DNA from: Clostridium gasigenes
GTDB taxonomy: Bacteria > Bacillota > Clostridia > Clostridiales > Clostridiaceae
DNA length: 64,000 bases
NCBI RefSeq assembly: GCF_900104115.1
Contig: NZ_FNJM01000001.1
Span: 62,001 to 126,000, forward strand
Reading direction: 5' to 3'
The position numbers and the translations under genes are program-made. Below, one piece after another: positions 25,701 through 35,849 of this stretch. Positions within the stretch are counted from its first letter, which is position 1. Every line of letters begins with the position of its first letter. The notes below the pieces were generated by a model, which was not told the origin of the DNA, did no database searches, and was given only the letters and a program-made list of their open reading frames with translations.

Positions 25701-25740
25701 TAAGGCATATTCAAAAAACAACAGAGTAATATGCCTAAAA
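25701..25740. repeat. Dispersed palindromic repeat, copy in the hydrogenase 5' leader
   Basis: AAGGCATATTCAAAAAACAA, then CAGAGTAATATGCCT. A short copy with both AGGCAT and ATGCCT ends, located 19 bases upstream of the minus-strand start codon. Confidence 0.5.
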
Positions 25741-25903
25741 TAAAAATCTATATACTTAGTATATATAGATTTCAAAAAATAATACTTAAATTCAAATAAT
25801 AAAGATTTTATAGTTTAAGGTTATGATACTTTGTTATAATAATGTATAAAAGTATTAGAAAATAATAAATTAAATCTATTTTATTATGACTTAAGGAGTA
25901 GAA

Positions 25904-26800
25904 ATGGAACATATAGATGCAAAAACAATTATTTCTCAATATATAGAGAATAATCAATGGTTTGGGATTAATTATAATATGAATATTTATAAAGGTTGTT
26001 GCCATGGATGTATTTATTGCGATTCGAGAAGTAGTTGTTATGGAATAGAAGATTTTGATAGAGTTAGGGCTAAAGATAATGCCGTTGAAATAATTAGAAA
26101 AGAGTTAAGAGGAAAAAGAAAAAAAGGGGTAGTAGGAACTGGAGCTATGAGTGATCCATATAATCCTTTTGAAAAAAGAGAAAGATTAACAAGAGGAGCT
26201 CTTAAGCAAATAAACAATTTTAATTTTGGAGTTGCAATTGCTACTAAAAGTTCACTAATTACAAGAGACATCGACATATTAAAGAAAATTAAAGAACATT
26301 CACCAGTTTTAATAAAGATGACAATTACTACACTAGATGATGAATTATGTAGTAAGATAGAGCCTAATGTGAGCCTTTCATCTGAACGGTTTAGTGCTAT
26401 AAAAGAACTTAGTGATAACGGCATATATACAGGGGTATTACTTATGCCAATATTACCTTTTATAAATGATGATGAAGAAAATATAATAGGAATAGTTAAG
26501 AAGGCACATGAATGTGGTGCAAAATTTATTTTTGCATACGGAATGGGTGTAACATTAAGAGAAAATCAAAGGCAACATTATTATGAAAAATTAATAGAGT
26601 TATTTCCTGAGGAAAAATTAGCTAAAAAATATATTGAGATATATGAGAATAGATATGAATATCAATCTATTAATTCAAAGATGTTGTGGCAGTGCTTTAA
26701 GCGTGAATGTGAAAAATATAATATGTTATATAAAATGGAAGATATTATATTAAGTTATAAGGATATAAATAATAAAAAAGAGCAAATTAGTTGGTTTTAA
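25904..26800 (+). CDS. Radical SAM protein, spore-photoproduct-lyase-like family
   Basis: A 298-residue radical SAM protein. The cluster motif is in YKGCCHGCIYCDSR (C-x3-C-x2-C, about residues 32-39), followed by TGAMSDPYNPFEK, IATKSSLITRDIDIL and GVLLMPILPFIND. This matches the SPL-family radical SAM group related to the DNA-repair lyase of spores. True SplB enzymes are longer and have an extra conserved Cys for repair, so DNA repair is only one possibility. ATG after AAGGAG. Stands alone. Confidence 0.8.
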   Translation: MEHIDAKTIISQYIENNQWFGINYNMNIYKGCCHGCIYCDSRSSCYGIEDFDRVRAKDNAVEIIRKELRGKRKKGVVGTGAMSDPYNPFEKRERLTRGALKQINNFNFGVAIATKSSLITRDIDILKKIKEHSPVLIKMTITTLDDELCSKIEPNVSLSSERFSAIKELSDNGIYTGVLLMPILPFINDDEENIIGIVKKAHECGAKFIFAYGMGVTLRENQRQHYYEKLIELFPEEKLAKKYIEIYENRYEYQSINSKMLWQCFKRECEKYNMLYKMEDIILSYKDINNKKEQISWF

Positions 26801-26925
26801 TTATAACAAAAGGAATTAAAAGTATGATATAATTATACATAAAATGTATAATGTATCTGAAAATAGATTAGCAGAATGAATAATTATTTTTGAAGATCAT
26901 TAATAAAAATATATGGAGGGCTATT

Positions 26926-28701
26926 ATGGAATTAAATTGGAGCTTAAAAGAAATATACACATCATTTAATAGTAAGGAATTTAAGGGGGATATTGAAAAG
27001 CTTACTGAACTTATAGAAGATATTAATACATGGGCAACAGAAACAGTTAAAGATAATCAAAATGTAGTAGTAAAACTTGAAGATTATATAAAAAGATTTT
27101 CAGAATTTACTAAGCTAATTAGTAAACTTGGTTCATTTGCAGAACTTACTGTAAGTGCTGATACAACTAATATAGAAGCATTAAAATATTGTGATATTAT
27201 TGAAACTAAATCAACTAAAATAGTTGAAGCATCTACAAAACTTGAAAAGTGGATAAGTAATATAGAAGATATAGATTTAGTAATAGGTAAATCAGAGTTA
27301 CTTAAAGAGCATGAATTTGTATTAAAAAACATAGTAGAGTTGAGCAAATATCTACTTACTGATAGAGAAGAAAATATAATAGCGACTATGCAAAATACAG
27401 GCTCAAGTGCCTTTGGAAAGCTTAAAGATAAGCTAATATCTTCATTAAAAGTAGAAATTGAAGAAAATGGAGAAGTTAAGGAATTACCACTTACTGTAGT
27501 TCTTAATATGGCTTATGATAAAGATTCAGATGTTAGAAAAAGAGCTTATGAAGCAGAGATAGAATCTTATAAAAAAGTAGAAGAGGGAGTAGCCGCAGCA
27601 CTTAATGCAATAAAAGGTGAAGTTTTAACTGTTTGCGATTTTAGAGGTTATAAATCACCACTAGAAAAAACTCTTGTAGAATCAAAAATGGATGAAGAAT
27701 CATTAGAAGCAATGTTATCTGCAATGAGAGAAAGCATGCCTGTGTTTAGAAAATATTTAAGAAGAAAGGCAGAAATATTAGGACATAAAAATGGTCTTCC
27801 ATTTTATGATTTATATGCTCCAATTTCAGATGCAGATATGAAATTTACCTATGAAGAAGGGGCAAAGTTTGTAGAGAAGAACTTCAGAACTTTTAGTGAT
27901 AACTTAGGTGATTTTGCAGCAAAAGCTATTAATAATAATTGGATAGATGTTAAACCAAAAGAAGGTAAAATTGGTGGGGCATTTTGTGCAGAGCTTCACT
28001 TTATAGGTGAATGTAGAGTGTTATTAAATTATGGAGATAGCTTTAGTGATGTAATAACAATGGCACATGAGCTTGGTCACGGATTCCATGATGAATGTTT
28101 GAAAAATGAATCTGTACTAAATATAGATTGTCCAATGCCAATAGCTGAAACTGCATCTACTTTCTGTGAAACAATAATTAAGAAAGCAGCCGTTAAAGAT
28201 GCTACAAAGGAAGAGGCACTTGCTATTTTAGAAGCAGAAATTAGTGGATGTACACAAGTGATTATTGATATATACTCTAGATTTTTATTTGAAAAGTCAC
28301 TTTTTGAAGCTAGAAAAGAATGTGCACTAAGTGTAGAGCAAATAAAAGAACTTATGTTAAATGCGCAAAGAGAATCTTATGGTGATGGGCTTGATCCAAA
28401 TTTCTTGCATCCGTATATGTGGACTTGGAAGCCTCATTATTATTATGCAGATAGTAATTTCTATAACTTCCCTTATGCATTTGGATTATTATTTGCTAAA
28501 GGATTATATGCTAAATATATTGAAGATAGAGAGGGATTCCCAGAAAGTTATGAAAAACTTCTTGAAATTACAGGCAAAAATAAAATTGCAGATGTAACAA
28601 AAGTTATGGGAATTGATATCCATAATAAAGAATTTTGGAAAAATTCTTTAAAGACTGTAGAAGATGATATAGAAAGATTTATTGAACTTAGCAAAAACTA
28701 A
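26926..28701 (+). CDS. pepF: Oligoendopeptidase F (M3 family)
   Basis: A 591-residue cytoplasmic zinc peptidase of the M3B family. The metal motif is MAHELGHGFHDE (HExxH), with the third ligand Glu in the following PIAETASTFCE. The helical N-terminal half and length fit PepF, which cleaves peptides of roughly 7-17 residues and helps recycle imported or internal peptides. The start at 26926 follows GGAGGG; an upstream in-frame ATG (26890) has no ribosome site. A strong terminator follows. Confidence 0.92.
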   Translation: MELNWSLKEIYTSFNSKEFKGDIEKLTELIEDINTWATETVKDNQNVVVKLEDYIKRFSEFTKLISKLGSFAELTVSADTTNIEALKYCDIIETKSTKIVEASTKLEKWISNIEDIDLVIGKSELLKEHEFVLKNIVELSKYLLTDREENIIATMQNTGSSAFGKLKDKLISSLKVEIEENGEVKELPLTVVLNMAYDKDSDVRKRAYEAEIESYKKVEEGVAAALNAIKGEVLTVCDFRGYKSPLEKTLVESKMDEESLEAMLSAMRESMPVFRKYLRRKAEILGHKNGLPFYDLYAPISDADMKFTYEEGAKFVEKNFRTFSDNLGDFAAKAINNNWIDVKPKEGKIGGAFCAELHFIGECRVLLNYGDSFSDVITMAHELGHGFHDECLKNESVLNIDCPMPIAETASTFCETIIKKAAVKDATKEEALAILEAEISGCTQVIIDIYSRFLFEKSLFEARKECALSVEQIKELMLNAQRESYGDGLDPNFLHPYMWTWKPHYYYADSNFYNFPYAFGLLFAKGLYAKYIEDREGFPESYEKLLEITGKNKIADVTKVMGIDIHNKEFWKNSLKTVEDDIERFIELSKN

Positions 28702-28721
28702 AATATAATAATTAATAATAA

Positions 28722-28749
28722 AAAACACATGCAATTTTGCATGTGTTTT
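28722..28749 (+). terminator. Rho-independent terminator of pepF
   Basis: AAAACACATGC pairs with GCATGTGTTTT around AATTTT and runs into eight T. Confidence 0.85.
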
Positions 28750-28882
28750 TTTTGCATAAGAAATATAAAACAATGTATGTGAAATAATTCATTGGGGATA
28801 AAAAATGGACCGGTGTTATATCAAATAATGAGGGATAAAGATGACTGAGGTGATAATAGAAAATATTATTATAGTTTGTTTA

Positions 28883-28918
28883 TATGTATAGAACCCTAAT
28901 AAAAGGGCTCTATACATA
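28883..28918 (-). terminator. Terminator of ymaF
   Basis: TATGTATAGAACCCT / AGGGCTCTATACATA stem around a 6-base loop, immediately after the minus-strand stop. Confidence 0.65.
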
Positions 28919-29260
28919 TTATGATACTGCAGGAGCTTCTATTAAAGTTGCAAATATAAATTGATGTTGATGATTTTCTACAACTGTAGTTACGCCAGTT
29001 ACTAAATGAACATGTTTACCATTGCCAACTGGTATTGCTGGACCAGTAGTAACACATATTTCATGAAAGTGATCTAAAAAATCTGTTCTAGTTTTTATTT
29101 TGTGAACATGAGATCCATGTTCAGGAATAGCTTCACCAGAAATACCTGCAAAACGATGGTTGTGTCTATCGTCACCTTCCTCAGCAAATTTAGTGCTTCC
29201 TAAAAATTCATGAACGTGAGTTTGCTTCTTACAAGGGTCTGAACAATTATTAGTATACAT
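28919..29260 (-). CDS. ymaF: YmaF family His-rich protein
   Basis: A 113-residue protein packed with His pairs at regular spacing: THVHEFLG, RHNHRFAG, GSHVHKI, DHFHEI, GKHVHLV and ENHQHQF. This matches the YmaF family of Bacillus and Clostridium. The repeated HxH units suggest metal binding, but no function is established as far as I know. ATG after AAGGAGG. The 360 bases upstream to the cold-shock gene contain only a short frame ending in ALNQIENKK (stop near 29482), too small to call. Confidence 0.8.
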   Translation of the reverse strand: MYTNNCSDPCKKQTHVHEFLGSTKFAEEGDDRHNHRFAGISGEAIPEHGSHVHKIKTRTDFLDHFHEICVTTGPAIPVGNGKHVHLVTGVTTVVENHQHQFIFATLIEAPAVS

Positions 29261-29580
29261 AAATGACCTCCTTATATAATCAAGATACTAATAGGATATG
29301 CAAATTTATTAGTAGTGTGATTGTTTTTATTTTAAACGATATTATAGCTTACCAAACTGGGATAACTTTTGTTGAAAAGTAGAAGTACACAGTTTGGAAA
29401 GTAGATTTTTTTCAAGGATAGATTTCTAAACTATTGATGAAATGTTAGATGATGCATTAAATCAAATTGAGAATAAAAAATAGGGTGCTAAAATAGAAAA
29501 TATGATAAAGATTGCTATAGTTTTAGTAGTAAAGATATTTTTATAAAAGGATAATTATAAGATATATCCAAAAATAAAAA

Positions 29581-29606
29581 AACTATGCAAATTTAATTGC
29601 ATAGTT
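29581..29606 (-). terminator. Terminator of the cold-shock gene
   Basis: AACTATGCAA / TTGCATAGTT stem with A and T tracts on both sides; usable from either strand. Confidence 0.7.
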
Positions 29607-29621
29607 TTAATTTTTATACTT

Positions 29622-29831
29622 TTATATTTTTTCAACGTTTACGGCAGTAGGTCCTTTTGGACCATTTTCAACGTCAAAAGTAACATTTTCACCTTCTTGT
29701 AGACTTTTTCTTTCACCTTCAGCTTTAATATTTGTATGATGAACGAATAAATCCTTTTCACCCTCACATTCTATAAAACCAAAACCTTTTTCATCATTGA
29801 ACCATTTAACTGTACCTGTTTTACTTGCCAT
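29622..29831 (-). CDS. cspA: Cold-shock-domain protein
   Basis: A 69-residue CSD protein: [18 protein letters not shown] carries RNP1 (KGFGFI) and DLFVHHTNI carries RNP2, followed by [20 protein letters not shown]. These bind single-stranded nucleic acid and act as RNA chaperones. ATG after GGAGAG. Clostridia usually have several; the exact paralogue name is not determined. Confidence 0.95.
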   Translation of the reverse strand: MASKTGTVKWFNDEKGFGFIECEGEKDLFVHHTNIKAEGERKSLQEGENVTFDVENGPKGPTAVNVEKI

Positions 29832-30085
29832 TAAAATCTCTCCTTAAATTCTAAATATCATTATATAGATTAAATAAAATTGTTTATTTTAATCTATAAT
29901 ACATAGTATTTACAAAAAAAATAAAAATATACTGTATTTTATAAGAAATAATTGGTGAATAAGTTTCTAGATGGTATAATTTAAATAGAATTGCTTGAAA
30001 ATAAGGCACTTTCAAAATAATTAGGTATTTGAAGATAGGGATCAGTAGTTAATTTTGAAGATTCCGTAGAAAGGGGAATATATAA

Positions 30086-32098
30086 ATGAATAAAAGAAAG
30101 TTATTGTCAATAGTTTTAATAATAGCTATGTTATCAATTACAACTATGGGGTGCTCTAAAGTGAGCAAAGCAGAAAAAGTATTAGATAATTATAAAGAAT
30201 TATGGACTAAAGAAGATTTTAAAGGTATGTATGGGTTATTAAGTCAAACGTCTAAAGATGAAATATCAGAGGAAGAATTTTTAGAAAGATATAATAATAT
30301 TTACTCGGCAATAGAAGCTACTCATTTAGTTATAGAAGCTAATGGTAAGGGCGAAAAAGTTGAAAAAAACATAGTTATTCCATTTAAAGTAACTATGGAT
30401 ACAATAGCAGGAAAAGTAGAATTACCAGATTTTAAAATGACTATTGTTGAAGAAGAAAAGGAACTAAAAGTTAAGTGGAATGAAAGTTTAATTTTCCCAT
30501 CAATGGTTACTGGAGATAAAATAAGGGTTGTAGATGATTTAGGAAGTAGAGGTAAAATATTAGATAAGGATGGAAAGTCATTAGCTGAAGATGGAAAAAT
30601 AAGTGTTTTAGGAATACATCCAGCAGTATTTAACCAAGAAAATAAGGAAGAAAAAATAAAGAATATGGCTACAATATTGGATATAAGTGAAGAAACAATA
30701 ACTACTAAACTTAATGCGAGCACTAATCCTGAGCAATTTGTTGAAATAGTAAATATATCTAAAGATGATAGTAAGATTTCAAAGTTAGCTAATAGAGAAG
30801 CTGGCGGTATATTAATACAAAATAGAGATGGCAGAGTTTATACTGGGGGAGCAGCCTTTGGTAGATTAGTTGGATACATTGGACATGTTACTGAAGAAGA
30901 TTTAGCAAATAATGTAGACAGAGGGTATACACAAACAAGTTTAATTGGGAAAGCTGGTCTTGAACAAGTTTATGAAGAATCATTAAGGGCAAAAAATGGT
31001 GGAGAAATTTATATTGCAAGAGGCGAAGAAAAGATAGCTATAGCTAAAAAGGGAGCAGAAAATGGGACGGATATAAAACTTTCTATAGATTCAGCTCTTC
31101 AAAGTAAGGTATATAGTGAATTTAAAGAAGAAAAGGGTGCAGCAACAGCAGTTAATCCTAAAACAGGAGAAGTTTTAGCATTGGTAAGTGCTCCATCTTA
31201 TGATTCAAATATATTTCAAACATATGTAACTAAAGAACAAAATGCATTATGGGAAAAAAATAATCATGCAGATGAAATAAATAGATTTAATAAAACTTAT
31301 TCACCAGGTTCTACAATGAAGTTATTGACTTCTGCAATTGGTTTAGAAAATGGAGTGTTAAAACCAGAAGAGAAGAGACCTATTGAAGGAATGTCATGGC
31401 AAAAAGATAGTACATGGGGAGATTTTAAAGTTACAAGAATACACGATACACCAGCAGTTAATTTAATAGATGCTGTAAAGTATTCAGACAATATATATTA
31501 TGCACAAATTGCTTCTGAAGTAGGAAGTGAGAAATTTATAGATGGAGCTAAAAAGTTTGGGTTTGGAGAAAAATTAGAATTTGAATATCCAATGGAAGAA
31601 TCAAGTATATCAAATGATGGAACAATAAATAGAGACATACTACTTGCTGATTCAGGTTATGGACAAGGTGAATTAATGGTAACACCTTTAAATGTAGCAT
31701 TAGCTTATAGTGCATTAGGTAATGCGGGAAATATAATGCAACCAAGATTAGTGATAAGTGAAAATTCTGAGGCGAAGGTTTGGAGAGAAAAAGCAATATT
31801 ACCTGAAAATGTACCTGTATTAATAAAATCATTTTCAGCATTGATAAATGATGAAGATGGTACATCTACATTAGCTAGAATACCAGGAATAAATATAGCT
31901 GGTAAAACTGGAACAGCAGAAATAAAGAAATCACAGGAAGATAAAGATGGAAAAGAGAATGGATGGTTTGTTGCCCTTAATACAGATGATTCTAAAATTG
32001 CAGTATCTATGATTTTAGAAGATGTAAAAGGAAGAGGGGGAAGTCAATTACCAATTCCAAAGGTTAAAAATATAATAGAATATTATATGAAAAGATAA
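30086..32098 (+). CDS. Class B penicillin-binding protein with MecA_N domain
   Basis: A 670-residue lipoprotein (lipobox ending in Cys23, TTMGCSK). An NTF2-like MecA_N domain covers about residues 28-150, a dimerisation domain follows, and the transpeptidase has STMK (Ser409-Lys412), SDN (467-469) and KTG (607-609). This layout is shared with B. subtilis PbpC (PBP3) and staphylococcal PBP2a. Such enzymes cross-link peptidoglycan and some have low beta-lactam affinity, which would give intrinsic resistance; that is inference. No mecR/mecI-like regulators are nearby. Single gene with its own terminator. Confidence 0.88.
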   Translation: MNKRKLLSIVLIIAMLSITTMGCSKVSKAEKVLDNYKELWTKEDFKGMYGLLSQTSKDEISEEEFLERYNNIYSAIEATHLVIEANGKGEKVEKNIVIPFKVTMDTIAGKVELPDFKMTIVEEEKELKVKWNESLIFPSMVTGDKIRVVDDLGSRGKILDKDGKSLAEDGKISVLGIHPAVFNQENKEEKIKNMATILDISEETITTKLNASTNPEQFVEIVNISKDDSKISKLANREAGGILIQNRDGRVYTGGAAFGRLVGYIGHVTEEDLANNVDRGYTQTSLIGKAGLEQVYEESLRAKNGGEIYIARGEEKIAIAKKGAENGTDIKLSIDSALQSKVYSEFKEEKGAATAVNPKTGEVLALVSAPSYDSNIFQTYVTKEQNALWEKNNHADEINRFNKTYSPGSTMKLLTSAIGLENGVLKPEEKRPIEGMSWQKDSTWGDFKVTRIHDTPAVNLIDAVKYSDNIYYAQIASEVGSEKFIDGAKKFGFGEKLEFEYPMEESSISNDGTINRDILLADSGYGQGELMVTPLNVALAYSALGNAGNIMQPRLVISENSEAKVWREKAILPENVPVLIKSFSALINDEDGTSTLARIPGINIAGKTGTAEIKKSQEDKDGKENGWFVALNTDDSKIAVSMILEDVKGRGGSQLPIPKVKNIIEYYMKR

Positions 32099-32126
32099 TA
32101 AAAACGAGTAAATGTTTTCATTAAGT

Positions 32127-32161
32127 GATATAACCCTACATAGTAAATGTAGGGTTATATC
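32127..32161 (+). terminator. Terminator after the PBP gene
   Basis: GATATAACCCTACAT / ATGTAGGGTTATATC perfect 15-bp stem with a 5-base loop; short T content after it. Confidence 0.7.
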
Positions 32162-32287
32162 TTGTAAAAAAGGGGGTACTATAAACTTATAAAAGTGAAA
32201 AATAATAATGTACCTTTATATAAAAATGTGGCATAATATAAAAATGTAAAAAATTAATCCACAAATTTAGCTTGTGAGGAGTTTGAA

Positions 32288-33793
32288 ATGAAAATAGGAT
32301 TTGATCATAAAAAATACTTAGAAGAACAATCAAAATATATACTAGAGAGAGTAAACAACTATGACAAACTTTACCTAGAATTTGGTGGTAAATTGTTGTT
32401 TGATCTTCATGCAAAAAGAGTTTTACCTGGATTTGACGAAAATGCTAAAATAAAACTATTACATAAATTAAAAGAAAAGGTTGAAATAATTATTTGTGTA
32501 TATGCAGGGGATATCGAAAGAAACAAAATGCGAGGAGATTTCGGTATTACATATGATGTTGATGTTTTAAGATTAATAGATGATTTAAGAGGATATGAGC
32601 TTGATGTTAATAGTGTTGTAATTACAAGATACAACGGGCAACCATCTGCAACAACATTTATTAATAAACTAGAACGTAGAGGAATAAAAGTTTATAAACA
32701 TGAAGCAACTAAGGGATACCCAACAGATGTAGATATGATTGTAAGTGATGAAGGCTATGGTAAAAACCCATATATAGAAACAAGTAAGCCAATAGTAGTT
32801 GTTACAGCACCAGGCCCTGGAAGCGGTAAACTTGCAACTTGTTTAAGCCAAATGTATCATGAAAATAAAAGAGGGAATGTTGTTGGATATTCTAAATTTG
32901 AAACTTTCCCAGTTTGGAATGTTCCACTAAAACATCCTTTAAATATAGCATATGAAGCAGCAACAGTGGATCTGAAAGATGTAAACATGATTGATTCATT
33001 CCACATGGATGCATACAATAAATTATCTATAAACTATAACCGTGACATTGAAACTTTCCCAGTTCTTAGAAGAATTATCGAAAAGATAACAGGAGAAGAA
33101 GCAGTTTATAAATCTCCAACAGATATGGGTGTTAATAGAGTAGGTTATGGAATAATTGATGATGAAGTTGTACGCGAAGCTTCAAGACAAGAAATAATAA
33201 GAAGATATTTCAAAACAAAATGTGAATATAAAAAAGCTTATACGGATAAGGAAAGTGCTGATAGAGCAAAACTTATAATGGAAGAATTAAACCTTAAAGA
33301 AACTGATAGAAATGTAGTTGTTCCAGCTAGAGAATATTCATCAAAACTTAAAGAAACAGCTGGTAAAAATGAGATTTGTCCAGTAGTTGCTCTAGAGCTT
33401 AATGATGGAACAATATTAACTGGAAAATCATCAACAACAATGGATGCGACAGCAGCAGTTATATTAAATGCAGTTAAGCATTTTGCAAATATAACTGATG
33501 ATATACACTTAATTTCACCAGTTATAATAGAACCAATTTTAAACTTGAAATCAAAGACTTTAAACAGTATGAGTACAGCATTAACTTGCGAAGAAGTACT
33601 TATAGCACTTAGTATTTGTGCTGCTACTAACCCAATGGCACAAGTAGCACTTGATAAATTAACAATGCTTAATGGCGGTCAAGCGCATTCAACAACTATA
33701 CTAAGTATAAATGAAGAACAAACCTTCAGAAAGCTAGGAATAGATGTAACATGTGATGATGAATACCCATCAGCAAATCTTTATTATAACTAA
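32288..33793 (+). CDS. DUF1846 domain-containing protein
   Basis: A 501-residue protein matching DUF1846 over its whole length: [19 protein letters not shown] at the start, [15 protein letters not shown], a nucleotide-binding-like [21 protein letters not shown] and a C-terminal domain with [10 protein letters not shown] and [17 protein letters not shown]. The family is widespread in Firmicutes and has solved structures, but I know of no proven reaction. The GPGSGK stretch hints at phosphate or nucleotide binding. ATG after GAGGAG; terminator follows. Confidence 0.88.
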   Translation: MKIGFDHKKYLEEQSKYILERVNNYDKLYLEFGGKLLFDLHAKRVLPGFDENAKIKLLHKLKEKVEIIICVYAGDIERNKMRGDFGITYDVDVLRLIDDLRGYELDVNSVVITRYNGQPSATTFINKLERRGIKVYKHEATKGYPTDVDMIVSDEGYGKNPYIETSKPIVVVTAPGPGSGKLATCLSQMYHENKRGNVVGYSKFETFPVWNVPLKHPLNIAYEAATVDLKDVNMIDSFHMDAYNKLSINYNRDIETFPVLRRIIEKITGEEAVYKSPTDMGVNRVGYGIIDDEVVREASRQEIIRRYFKTKCEYKKAYTDKESADRAKLIMEELNLKETDRNVVVPAREYSSKLKETAGKNEICPVVALELNDGTILTGKSSTTMDATAAVILNAVKHFANITDDIHLISPVIIEPILNLKSKTLNSMSTALTCEEVLIALSICAATNPMAQVALDKLTMLNGGQAHSTTILSINEEQTFRKLGIDVTCDDEYPSANLYYN

Positions 33794-33812
33794 AGTTAAA
33801 TAGGCTAAAATA

Positions 33813-33853
33813 AAAGAATCTCTTATTGTATTATAAGCAATAAGGGATTCTTT
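33813..33853 (+). terminator. Terminator after the DUF1846 gene
   Basis: AAAGAATCTCTTATTG / CAATAAGGGATTCTTT stem followed by TTTATT. Confidence 0.8.
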
Positions 33854-33865
33854 TTATTTATAAGT

Positions 33866-33922
33866 AATTTGAAAAAAATAATAGACCAATTTGATAGTCT
33901 GTTATTTTTTTCTAATGCCTAA
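33866..33922. repeat. Dispersed palindromic repeat, copy at 33.9 kb
   Basis: AAAAAAATAATAGACCAATT, then TGATAGTCTGTTATTTTTTT and CTAATGCCTAAGG. TAATAGAC / GTCTGTTA arms face each other around CAATTTGATA. Confidence 0.55.
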
Positions 33923-33997
33923 GGAAAATACAAGTTAATTATAGAAAAATAGATTATAATAGATATATAGGATTAATAATAGATTGGGGGAATAAAA

Positions 33998-34306
33998 ATG
34001 TTTAAAGGGGTAGAAAGTGAAGCTATTTATGATAATCAAAAAATTGAATATAGAATAGTAACTAATTATGAAGATGCATATAGATATAATTCGCCAAGAG
34101 GACAAAGCGCACCTAAAGCAGAAATATTTATGGATATAAATGAAAAAAATTATAAATCAGAAAGTACAAAGAGGGAAAGACAAGATAAGGCTATAAGAAA
34201 TAGATCAAATAGAAAGAATAATCATAAAGATTCTAGTGATGAAACTAAAACTATAGGAGCAATAATAATTGCAATTATATTTTTTGTTTTAAAGTTAATA
34301 TTTTAA
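33998..34306 (+). CDS. Hypothetical tail-anchored protein
   Basis: A 102-residue protein not recognised. The N-terminal half has mixed strands (VTNYEDAYRYNSPRGQ), the middle is highly charged with Lys/Arg/Asn (about 50-80) and the C-terminal 18 residues are one hydrophobic helix (IGAIIIAIIFFVLKLIF), so it is probably inserted in the membrane by its tail. Good GGGGG site. Followed by a terminator; no operon partners. Confidence 0.6.
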   Translation: MFKGVESEAIYDNQKIEYRIVTNYEDAYRYNSPRGQSAPKAEIFMDINEKNYKSESTKRERQDKAIRNRSNRKNNHKDSSDETKTIGAIIIAIIFFVLKLIF

Positions 34307-34365
34307 TAGAGTAGAAAAGTTAAAAATAATAGAAATTAATGATACCTTATAAGTGCGATTTATAT

Positions 34366-34399
34366 ATAGAAAAGAATTTCATTTGAAATTCTTTTCTAT
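34366..34399 (+). terminator. Terminator after the tail-anchored protein gene
   Basis: ATAGAAAAGAATTTC / GAAATTCTTTTCTAT perfect stem around ATTT. Confidence 0.7.
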
Positions 34400-34412
34400 A
34401 TTATGCATGAAA

Positions 34413-34426
34413 TGATAACGTTTTTT
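34413..34426 (+). promoter_or_regulatory. Weak cre-like site upstream of msmK
   Basis: TGATAACGTTTTTT matches 12 of 14 cre positions. It fits catabolite control of a sugar-uptake ATPase but is only suggestive in AT-rich DNA. Confidence 0.3.
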
Positions 34427-34501
34427 TAGGGGGATTTGTCAATAGTTAATTTAAATTTATAGAAGTATAATATAAACATAAGATACAGGAGGCGATATAT
34501 T

Positions 34502-35611
34502 ATGGCAAGTTTATCATTAAAACATATATATAAAGTTTATGAAGGCGATGTAACAGCAGTTAAGGATTTCAACCTAGAAATTGAGGACAAGGAGTTCATT
34601 ATATTTGTAGGACCATCAGGCTGTGGTAAATCTACAACATTAAGAATGATAGCAGGCCTTGAAGATATTTCAAAGGGTGAACTTTCAATAGATGGAAAAG
34701 TAGTTAATGATGTAGCACCAAAGGATAGAGATATAGCCATGGTATTCCAAAGTTATGCATTATATCCACATATGACAGTTGCTGAAAATATTTCATTTGG
34801 TTTAAAATTAAGAAAAATGCCTAAAGATGAAATAGAGAAAAAAGTTAAGGATATAGCAAAAACATTAGATATAGAACATTTATTAGATAGAAAACCAAAA
34901 GCATTATCAGGTGGACAAAGACAAAGAGTTGCACTTGGAAGAGCTATAGTTAGAGAACCTAAGGTATTCTTAATGGATGAACCGTTATCAAATCTTGATG
35001 CGAAATTAAGAGTTCAAATGAGAACAGAAATATCAAAATTGCATAAAAGATTACAAACAACATTTGTATATGTAACTCATGATCAAACAGAAGCTATGAC
35101 AATGGGTACAAGAATAGTAGTTATGAAAGATGGTATTGTACAACAAGTTGCAAGCCCTCAAACGTTATATAATAACCCTGAAAACATGTTTGTTGCAAGC
35201 TTTATAGGAAGCCCACAAATGAACTTTATGACTGGAACTATAGTAGAAGACGCTGGTAAGATGTATATTAAAATTGAAAATGATAAAATATTATTGCCAG
35301 AATCTAAAGCTAAATTACTAAAGGAACAATCATACATTGGAAAAGAAATAGTAATGGGAATAAGACCAGAAGATATTAAAGATGATGAAGAATATATAGC
35401 AGAACATCAAGACGCTGTATTTGATGGTGAGGTAGATGTAGTTGAATTAATGGGAGCTGAAAGTTATATTTATATGAAAAAAGCCAACAGCAACTTAACA
35501 GGAAGAGTTACTGGAAGTACTAAATTAGTAAGTGGACAAAAGGCTAAGTTCGCAATAGTAACAGAGAAAATTCATATATTTGATAAGAAAAGTGAATTTG
35601 CTATTAAGTAA
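34502..35611 (+). CDS. msmK: Shared multi-sugar ABC importer ATPase (MsmK/UgpC type)
   Basis: A 369-residue ATPase with Walker A GPSGCGKST (about residue 37 on), Q-loop VFQSYALYPHMTV, signature LSGGQRQRVALGRA, Walker B VFLMDEPLSNLD and a C-terminal MalK-like regulatory domain from about 240 (GIRPEDI). This is the subunit that powers several sugar importers at once in Firmicutes, and the lack of neighbouring permease or binding protein genes agrees with a shared role. ATG after GGAGGCGATAT. A long stem-loop (35709-35766) follows. Confidence 0.88.
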   Translation: MASLSLKHIYKVYEGDVTAVKDFNLEIEDKEFIIFVGPSGCGKSTTLRMIAGLEDISKGELSIDGKVVNDVAPKDRDIAMVFQSYALYPHMTVAENISFGLKLRKMPKDEIEKKVKDIAKTLDIEHLLDRKPKALSGGQRQRVALGRAIVREPKVFLMDEPLSNLDAKLRVQMRTEISKLHKRLQTTFVYVTHDQTEAMTMGTRIVVMKDGIVQQVASPQTLYNNPENMFVASFIGSPQMNFMTGTIVEDAGKMYIKIENDKILLPESKAKLLKEQSYIGKEIVMGIRPEDIKDDEEYIAEHQDAVFDGEVDVVELMGAESYIYMKKANSNLTGRVTGSTKLVSGQKAKFAIVTEKIHIFDKKSEFAIK

Positions 35612-35708
35612 TTATTAGATTTAGATAGAGTTTGTTTAAAAGTAGACGTTGATTTAGATTAAGTATCACTAGATTATCTAGGGTATAGAATAGTAGGATA
35701 ATGAATTT

Positions 35709-35766
35709 TAAAATAACTGTCCGAGATAGTGGTGGATTATACTATACATCTTGGATAGTTATTTTA
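35709..35766 (+). terminator. Long stem-loop between msmK and the CdaR-type gene
   Basis: A 19-bp stem (35709-35727 with 35748-35766; two G-U pairs) around a 20-base loop, no clean T run. It could end msmK or regulate the next gene. Confidence 0.45.
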
Positions 35767-35849
35767 TGTATCTTAAAAAAATAAATAGTGAATATTATAT
35801 AAGGGATCTTCAAAAAATAACTAGTCAGAGATTCCAAAGGGGGGAGCTT

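Noticed and set aside
29416-29482. Short frame ending ALNQIENKK between ymaF and the cold-shock gene
   Set aside because: Too short, preceded by stops; might be a gene remnant but no support for a family.
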